In this document: positions 29,688-34,135 of the stretch, in pieces
Layout: each line of letters opens with the position of its first letter
Numbering within the stretch: position 1 is the stretch's first letter
From: an uncultured Oscillospiraceae bacterium
GTDB lineage: Bacteria > Bacillota > Clostridia > Oscillospirales > Ruminococcaceae
Assembly (NCBI GenBank): GCA_900547385.1
Contig: URGQ01000010.1
Location: 1-34,135 of the forward strand
Length of the DNA stretch: 34,135 nt
Direction: 5' to 3'
Notes under the pieces: generated by a model
Told to the model about the DNA's origin: nothing
The model's database searches: none
Seen by the model: only the letters and a program-made list of their open reading frames with translations
Position numbers and translations under genes: made by a program

Positions 29688-30266
29688 ATGGCCGCACCGA
29701 GAAAGGATAACATCAAGGAAAAGATATTGCAGGCCACCACCGAGCTGCTCAAGACGACCGCGCTGGCAGAGATCTCGCTGGCGGAGATCGCGGCGGCGGC
29801 CGGGATCTCCAAGGGGACGCTGTACTACCACTACAAAACCAAAAATGAGGTTTTTCTGGATATCACCCAGCGTTTTTTGGATGAACAGTGGGAGGATCTG
29901 ATCCGCTGGACCGAGAACAAAGAGAAGGACACCAGCCTAAACCGGCTGGTGCGGTATGTAGCGGAGCGGGATATTGCCTCTGCCGGGCTGCGCCTGCAGC
30001 TGCTGGCGGAAGCCCAGCTGGGCAATGAGGCGCTGCGGCAGAACCTGACTGCGCTGTATCAGAACTTTCAGGGATTGATCCGGGGGAAAATAGCCGAGCG
30101 CACCGCGCTGCCGGCCGATTTTTTGACCTGGCTGCTGCTTTTGGTCTGCGATGGCATCATCGTGCAGGAATCCATCGGCAACGCGGCCTTTGACCGGGAG
30201 GCCTTCCTTACCGAGGGGATCCGGTATCTGCGGAAGCTGAGCGCCGCGCAGCAGGAGAACGACTGA
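29688..30266 (+). CDS. TetR/AcrR family transcriptional regulator
   Basis: The 192-residue regulator has an N-terminal TetR DNA-binding domain (ILQATTELLKTTALAEISLAEIAAAAGISKGTLYYHYKTKNEVF, residues about 12-55) with the typical GISKGTLYYHY recognition helix, and a helical ligand-binding domain behind it. AAAGGAGCTGGCAT precedes the ATG. It is divergent from the flavoenzyme operon and 45 bases upstream of the GTPase-NYN gene in the same direction, so it may control both units. Two palindromes in the divergent gap are candidate operators. The ligand is unknown. Confidence 0.92.
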   Translation: MAAPRKDNIKEKILQATTELLKTTALAEISLAEIAAAAGISKGTLYYHYKTKNEVFLDITQRFLDEQWEDLIRWTENKEKDTSLNRLVRYVAERDIASAGLRLQLLAEAQLGNEALRQNLTALYQNFQGLIRGKIAERTALPADFLTWLLLLVCDGIIVQESIGNAAFDREAFLTEGIRYLRKLSAAQQEND

Positions 30267-30311
30267 TTTTACGAAAGCGAATGGAACGATAACGGAAAGG
30301 GGGGCACCGCC

Positions 30312-32855
30312 ATGGTACAGAAGAATATCACGCTGGGACTGGTGGCCCATGTGGACAGCGGCAAGACCACCCTGACCGAAGCCATGCTGGTGGGGGCCGG
30401 GGCACTGCGGCAGGCCGGGCGGGTAGACCATGGAGATGCTTTCTTGGACACCCATGCCCTGGAGCGCAGCCGGGGGATCACCATCTTTGCCAAGGAGGCA
30501 AGGCTGACCCTGCCCCATACTGCCCTGACACTGCTGGATACCCCCGGGCACGCTGACTTTGGCGCGGAGATGGAGCGGACGCTGGCGGTGCTGGATTATG
30601 CGTTGCTTATCATCAGCGGGACGGACGGGGTGCAGGCGCACACCGAAACGCTGTGGCGGCTGCTGGAACGGTACCGCATCCCCACTTTTATTTTTGTGAA
30701 CAAGATGGATCAGCCGGGCGCTGACCGCGCGCTTATTCTGGAGGAGCTGCAAAGGAAGCTCTCCCCCGCCTGCCTGCCCCATGACACCGATGAGGAAGCA
30801 CTGGCGCTGTGCGATGAGCGGCTGATGGCGGAATACCTGGAAAGCGGAACACTGACCGAAACAAATTTGGCTGCCGCCCTTGCCCGGCGGGCATGGTTCC
30901 CCTGCTTTTGGGGGGCGGCGCTGCGGCAGGAGGGCATTGCCGAGCTGCTGGAGGGGCTGGACCGACTGACCCTGGCCCCGGCCTATTTGCCGGACTTTGC
31001 GGCAAAAGTGTATAAAATTTCGACCGACGCGCAGGGCAGCCGGCTGACCCACCTGAAGGTGACCGGCGGTACGCTGAAGGTCCGCATGGCCCTGCCGGGC
31101 GGGGAGAAGATCACCCAGATACGGCTGTATAACGGGGCCAAATACCAGGCGGTGGAGGAGGTCCCGGCCGGAACGATCGCCGCGGTAACCGGCCTGAGCC
31201 AAAGCTATGCCGGGGAAGGTCTTGGCTCCGAGCAGGAGAGGAGCTCTCCCCTGCTGGAGCCGGTGATAAGCTGCCGGGTGACGCTGCCGGAGGGCACCGA
31301 CCCCCATACCGCACTGGCACAGCTGCGCCAGCTGGAGCAGGAGGACCCGCAGCTCCACCTGGAGTGGGAGGAGCAGAAGCGGGAGATCCGGGTGCGGCTG
31401 ATGGGAGAGATCCAGCGGGAGATTTTGCAGAGCGTGGCCATGGAGCGCTTTGGACTGGCCATCGGCTTTGAGGAGGGGAGCATTCTTTACAAGGAGACCA
31501 TTGCCGCCCCGGTGGAGGGCATCGGTCACTATGAGCCGCTGCGTCACTACGCCGAGGTGCACCTGCTGATGGAGCCGCTGCCCCGCGGCAGCGGGCTGCG
31601 ATTTGAAAGCCACTGCCCCACCGATAAGCTGGATCTGAACTGGCAGCGGCTGATCCTGACCCATCTGACCGAAAAGACCCACAAGGGAGTACTGACCGGC
31701 TCCCCTATCACCGATATGAAGATCACGCTGATCGCCGGGCGCGCCCACCAAAAGCACACCGAGGGCGGGGACTTCCGGGAGGCGACCTACCGGGCGGTGC
31801 GGCAGGGACTGCGCATGGCGGAGAGTATCCTTCTGGAGCCGTGGTGCCGCTTTACCCTGACGGTGCCGGCCGAGCAGCTGGGGCGGGCACTCAATGATTT
31901 GCAGCAGCGGGAGGCCGAGACCGAGCCGCCGGAGCTGCTGCCGGAGACCGCCACCCTGCGGGGCACGGCGGCGCTGGATGCCCTGCGGGACTACCCGGCT
32001 GAGGTGCTGCGGTACACCCGCGGACGGGGACGGCTGAGCTGGGAGCCGGATGGCTACGCTCCCTGCCGCCGCCCGGAGGAAGTAATAGCCGCCTGCGGCT
32101 ACGACTGCGATGCCGATACCGCGAATACGGCGGATTCGGTCTTTTGCAGCCGAGGGGCCGGACACACCGTGCGGTGGGATGAGGTACCGGGTATGGCGCA
32201 TATCCAGACGAATGTGCTGAAGGCAGACGAGGAGCCGGAGGAACCGGCCGTGACCCGGCAGCGCAGCGAGGCCTACCGGGGCTCCCTTTTGCAGGATAAG
32301 GAGCTGATGCGGATTTTTGAGATGACCTACGGGCCCATCAAGCGGCGGAGCGGCGAAGCGCTGCATACCCCAAAGCCGACCGGGAATAGCCCCAAGCCGG
32401 GGAAAGCGGCGCCCCTGCCCGATGGGCCGGAATACCTACTGGTGGATGGGTACAATATCATCTTTGCGTGGGAGGAGCTGGCCGAGCTAGCGAAAACCGA
32501 CCTGGACGCCGCCCGGCACCGGCTCATTCAGATCCTGTGCAATTACCAGGGCTACCGACAGTGTGAGCTGATCCTGGTCTTTGACGCCTACAAGGTAAAG
32601 GGCAATCCCGGCAGCATTGAACGGCACCATGGCATCAGCGTGGTATACACCAAAGAAGCCGAGACAGCGGATATGTATATTGAGAAGGTGACCCACACGC
32701 TGGCCAAGGAGCACCGGGTGCGGGTGGCGACCTCTGATGGACTGGAGCAGATCATCATACTGGGGCACGGGGCGATACGGGTACCGGCCCGGCAGTTCCG
32801 GGAGGAAGTGGAGCAGGTGGAACGGGCCATCCGGGAGATACTGGAGAGCCTGTAG
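30312..32855 (+). CDS. Tet(M)-like translation GTPase fused to a Rae1/YacP-type NYN ribonuclease domain
   Basis: This 847-residue protein has two parts. Residues 1 to about 640 follow EF-G/Tet(M): G1 AHVDSGKT (12-19), G3 DTPGH (76-80), G4 NKMD (130-133), domain II (about 230-300), and domains III-V to about 640. The loop that in Tet(M) carries SPVS and displaces tetracycline is here AHQKHTEGGDF (478-488). Residues about 706-847 are a NYN (PIN-like) domain of the YacP/Rae1 family: YLLVDGYNIIF with D712, LVFDAY with D758, ETADMYIE with D787 and ATSDGLEQ with D809, all expected acidic catalytic residues. Rae1 is a ribosome-associated mRNA endonuclease. Four Cys (585, 595, 599, 612) precede the linker. 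The frame is continuous. It probably acts on ribosomes and is unlikely to give tetracycline resistance. Confidence 0.9.
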   Translation: MVQKNITLGLVAHVDSGKTTLTEAMLVGAGALRQAGRVDHGDAFLDTHALERSRGITIFAKEARLTLPHTALTLLDTPGHADFGAEMERTLAVLDYALLIISGTDGVQAHTETLWRLLERYRIPTFIFVNKMDQPGADRALILEELQRKLSPACLPHDTDEEALALCDERLMAEYLESGTLTETNLAAALARRAWFPCFWGAALRQEGIAELLEGLDRLTLAPAYLPDFAAKVYKISTDAQGSRLTHLKVTGGTLKVRMALPGGEKITQIRLYNGAKYQAVEEVPAGTIAAVTGLSQSYAGEGLGSEQERSSPLLEPVISCRVTLPEGTDPHTALAQLRQLEQEDPQLHLEWEEQKREIRVRLMGEIQREILQSVAMERFGLAIGFEEGSILYKETIAAPVEGIGHYEPLRHYAEVHLLMEPLPRGSGLRFESHCPTDKLDLNWQRLILTHLTEKTHKGVLTGSPITDMKITLIAGRAHQKHTEGGDFREATYRAVRQGLRMAESILLEPWCRFTLTVPAEQLGRALNDLQQREAETEPPELLPETATLRGTAALDALRDYPAEVLRYTRGRGRLSWEPDGYAPCRRPEEVIAACGYDCDADTANTADSVFCSRGAGHTVRWDEVPGMAHIQTNVLKADEEPEEPAVTRQRSEAYRGSLLQDKELMRIFEMTYGPIKRRSGEALHTPKPTGNSPKPGKAAPLPDGPEYLLVDGYNIIFAWEELAELAKTDLDAARHRLIQILCNYQGYRQCELILVFDAYKVKGNPGSIERHHGISVVYTKEAETADMYIEKVTHTLAKEHRVRVATSDGLEQIIILGHGAIRVPARQFREEVEQVERAIREILESL

Positions 32856-32889
32856 CCTGTCCTTTCCGGGCACCTGCGGTGGGCAGGCA

Positions 32890-32972
32890 GCGGCGGAGCC
32901 GCCTTTCGCCCGCAGGGCGAAAGACGCAGGCTGCGCCTGCGTGGCGGGCTACGCCCGCCGCGGCTCCGCCGC
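32890..32972. repeat. Perfect cloverleaf palindrome (four stems, three triloops)
   Basis: A 13-bp outer stem (GCGGCGGAGCCGC 32890-32902 with GCGGCTCCGCCGC 32960-32972) encloses three hairpins with no unpaired bases between them. These are 9 bp (32903-32911/32915-32923, loop GCA), 8 bp (32924-32931/32935-32942, loop TGC) and 7 bp (32943-32949/32953-32959, loop TAC). Of 83 bases only the nine loop bases are unpaired. It lies between the convergent GTPase-NYN and DUF11 genes. No T run follows, so it is not a classical terminator. The flank 32855-32888 and 32971-32990 hold weaker inverted repeats. Confidence 0.88.
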
Positions 32973-32990
32973 CCCGCACCCTGCAGGGGC

Positions 32991-33845
32991 TTATACCGTG
33001 CCGGTGATGACCAGCTTGGTCACGCCGGGGGTGATGCGCCACAGACCGGTTTCGGCATCCTGCACCGCAGTGGCCGCCGGGACCGTGATGGTGCCTGCCG
33101 TAGTGGCAAAGGCGCCCGTCGCGGTATCGTAGGTGTAGTCGGTGCCAAGGGTAAGCGGAGCGCCATCCAGGGTGACGGTCAAACCGCTGAGAATGGGATC
33201 GAAGGTATCGGTGACAATGACATAATCCGCAGCGGCGGTGGCGGTATTGCCGCTGTTCTGCAGGTAGAAGGTATAGGTGACGGTACCGTTTTCCACCACA
33301 TTGGTGGGGCACATGCCCTTACTGATAGAAAGGTGGAGCGTTTCCTCTGCCGTGGCAACTGCCTGCGTCGTGATGGGGGTACCGAGGTTTTCACCGGTGA
33401 TCACCGCGGTATTGGTAATGGTGCTACCGGCCGCAGGCGGTGCGTAGCCGTTGGTTTTGGCTTCATAAAGCAGCAGAACGCTGCCGCCGGCCGGGACAGT
33501 AATGCCGCTGATCGCCAGCGGCGGTCCGGCAGTAACGGCCGGGGCGTTTTGCAGGGTGCCGTTGCTGAAGTATTTTACCGAACCGGGAACATAGCCAAGA
33601 GGCACCAGCGTGCCATCACCAAAATCGTACTCCCCAAGGTTATCGGTAACGGTAAGGCCGGTATAGGCGGCGGTGCCGCTGTTGCGGATGCTGATGGCAT
33701 AGGTGATGGTATCGGCATTGCCATAGGCAGGCAGAACAGCGGTTTTTTCGGCTGAGAGGACTTCGACCAGCTGGCCCTCCACGGTATTGGAATTGGTGGA
33801 GGTATCACGGTAGGAAAGGGTTGCGGTATTATAAAAAGCAGCCAT
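32991..33845 (-). CDS. DUF11-like beta-repeat protein without signal peptide
   Basis: The 284-residue protein has two repeats of the DUF11/conserved-repeat (TIGR01451) type: EKTAVLPAYGNADTITYAI with RNSGTAAYTGLTVTDNLG (about residues 33-71), and LHLSISKGMCPTNVVENGTV with LQNSGNTATAAADYVIVTDTF (about 169-214). Such domains are immunoglobulin-like beta sandwiches common in surface proteins. However, the N terminus MAAFYNTATLSYRDTSTNSN is not a signal peptide, and no LPxTG, transmembrane or lipobox signal is visible. Its localisation is therefore unclear; a spore-layer or cytoplasmic role are possibilities I cannot test. GGAGGGAATAATTTT precedes the ATG. It is convergent with the GTPase-NYN gene. 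No clear promoter is visible in 33846-33950. Confidence 0.82.
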   Translation of the reverse strand: MAAFYNTATLSYRDTSTNSNTVEGQLVEVLSAEKTAVLPAYGNADTITYAISIRNSGTAAYTGLTVTDNLGEYDFGDGTLVPLGYVPGSVKYFSNGTLQNAPAVTAGPPLAISGITVPAGGSVLLLYEAKTNGYAPPAAGSTITNTAVITGENLGTPITTQAVATAEETLHLSISKGMCPTNVVENGTVTYTFYLQNSGNTATAAADYVIVTDTFDPILSGLTVTLDGAPLTLGTDYTYDTATGAFATTAGTITVPAATAVQDAETGLWRITPGVTKLVITGTV

Positions 33846-33952
33846 AAAATTATTCCCTCCTAAGATCTCATTGGGAAAGCGGGCGAGCGCCGACTCTCCG
33901 GTATCAGTTTATGCTGGTGCGCAAAAATGCGTGTTCCCTGCCCTTTTGCAGC

Positions 33953-33981
33953 TTGACACCGGCGGGCAATCGTGATATTAT
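33953..33981 (+). promoter_or_regulatory. Promoter of tRNA-Ala
   Basis: TTGACA (33953-33958) and TATTAT (33976-33981) are separated by 17 bp, about 33 bases before the mature tRNA 5' end. Confidence 0.85.
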
Positions 33982-34014
33982 AGATGAGCAGTTTTGAGCG
34001 CCACAAAAGAATAT

Positions 34015-34090
34015 GGGCCCGTGGCTCAGTTGGGAGAGCGCCGCGTTCGCATCGCGGAGGCCGAGGGTTCGAATCCCTTCGGGTCCACCA
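34015..34090 (+). tRNA. tRNA-Ala (anticodon CGC)
   Basis: The 76-base cloverleaf is complete. The acceptor stem GGGCCCG (34015-34021) pairs with CGGGTCC (34080-34086), including the G3-U70 pair that identifies alanine tRNA. The D arm is GCTC/GAGC, and the anticodon stem CCGCG/CGCGG holds the loop TTCGCAT with anticodon CGC at 34048-34050. The T arm has TTCGAAT, and CCA is encoded at 34088-34090. It reads the GCG codon. It has its own promoter and terminator. Confidence 0.96.
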
Positions 34091-34097
34091 TTTCGAG

Positions 34098-34128
34098 AAA
34101 AATCACCGCCAATTCGGCGGTGATTTTT
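34098..34128 (+). terminator. Intrinsic terminator of tRNA-Ala
   Basis: A 13-bp stem (AAAAATCACCGCC 34098-34110 with GGCGGTGATTTTT 34116-34128, loop AATTC) ends in five T. Its symmetry with flanking A and T runs allows it to work in both directions. Confidence 0.9.
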
Positions 34129-34135
34129 CGTTTGA

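Noticed and set aside
29937..32366. A long minus-strand open frame opposite tetR and the GTPase gene
   Set aside because: The plus-strand protein has clear motifs throughout this region; the antisense frame has none and lacks a plausible start site.
30312..32855. Tetracycline resistance gene of the Tet(M)/Tet(W) class
   Set aside because: The body is related, but the drug-contact loop is different and a nuclease domain is attached. A resistance call is not supported.
32856..32990. Cloverleaf region as a plain intrinsic terminator for the convergent genes
   Set aside because: No T run follows the stems on either strand, and the nested flush structure exceeds what a terminator needs. It could still slow polymerase.
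34015..34090. tRNA-Ala as an integration site for a mobile element
   Set aside because: No integrase gene or repeated tRNA 3' end is visible, and the window ends 45 bases later.

Overview
The window is a bacterial chromosome segment of about 34 kb with high GC content. It most likely comes from an anaerobic Gram-positive Clostridia member, probably an Oscillospirales-type gut bacterium; the genus cannot be fixed from the sequence alone. The reasons are a T-box riboswitch ahead of pheST, ireB (UPF0297), Mini-RNase III, the Bacillota-type rimP-nusA-ylxR-ylxQ-infB-rbfA-nrnA-truB-ribF order, an EFR1-type ferredoxin protein, and strong AGGAGG ribosome binding sites. Apart from the hairpin-rich stretch at 9.4-10.0 kb and one palindromic cluster near 32.9 kb, the window is densely coding. 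I see no transposase, phage gene or CRISPR array.

Layout. 1-5040: acpS (minus) is divergent from T-box-pheS-pheT, followed by ireB and an unrecognised 93-residue gene, ending in a shared bidirectional terminator. 5039-9371 (minus): a translation and ribosome-assembly cluster transcribed rplU-rpmA-obgE-mrnC-yitT-trmB from one strong promoter. 9372-10170: no convincing gene, but a chain of hairpins that looks like an intergenic repeat element. 10171-18263 (minus): rimP-nusA-ylxR-ylxQ-infB-rbfA-nrnA-truB-ribF, almost all overlapping by a few bases. 18325-21691 (minus): an EFR1 flavodoxin/ferredoxin protein, an ankyrin-type lipoprotein and an AlkD-like DNA glycosylase. 21751-24297 (minus): a Zn/Cd efflux operon made of an SmtB-like repressor, a free HMA metallochaperone and a P1B ATPase. 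24395-29571 (minus): a four-gene flavoenzyme operon (GlpA-like dehydrogenase with a [2Fe-2S] domain, GlpB-like oxidoreductase, DUF1667 protein, and an FAD oxidase resembling alkyl-DHAP synthase). 29629-32855 (plus): a divergent TetR regulator, then a Tet(M)-like translation GTPase fused to a Rae1/YacP-type NYN ribonuclease domain. 32890-32972: a perfect four-stem cloverleaf palindrome. 32991-33845 (minus): a DUF11-type beta-repeat protein without a signal peptide. 34015-34090: tRNA-Ala(CGC) with its own promoter and terminator.

The most notable candidate system is the TetR-GTPase-ribonuclease unit. One polypeptide joins a ribosome-binding EF-G/Tet(M)-like body, whose drug-contacting loop has been replaced, to a ribosome-associated mRNA endonuclease domain. 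This suggests a factor that binds stalled or otherwise abnormal ribosomes and cuts their mRNA. Other oddities are a histone-like repeat tail on ribosomal protein L21, an L27 that lacks the usual cleaved Bacillota leader together with absence of its protease Prp, a Cys-rich replacement of the TrmB signature, a RibF that seems to have lost riboflavin kinase activity, and the cloverleaf palindrome.
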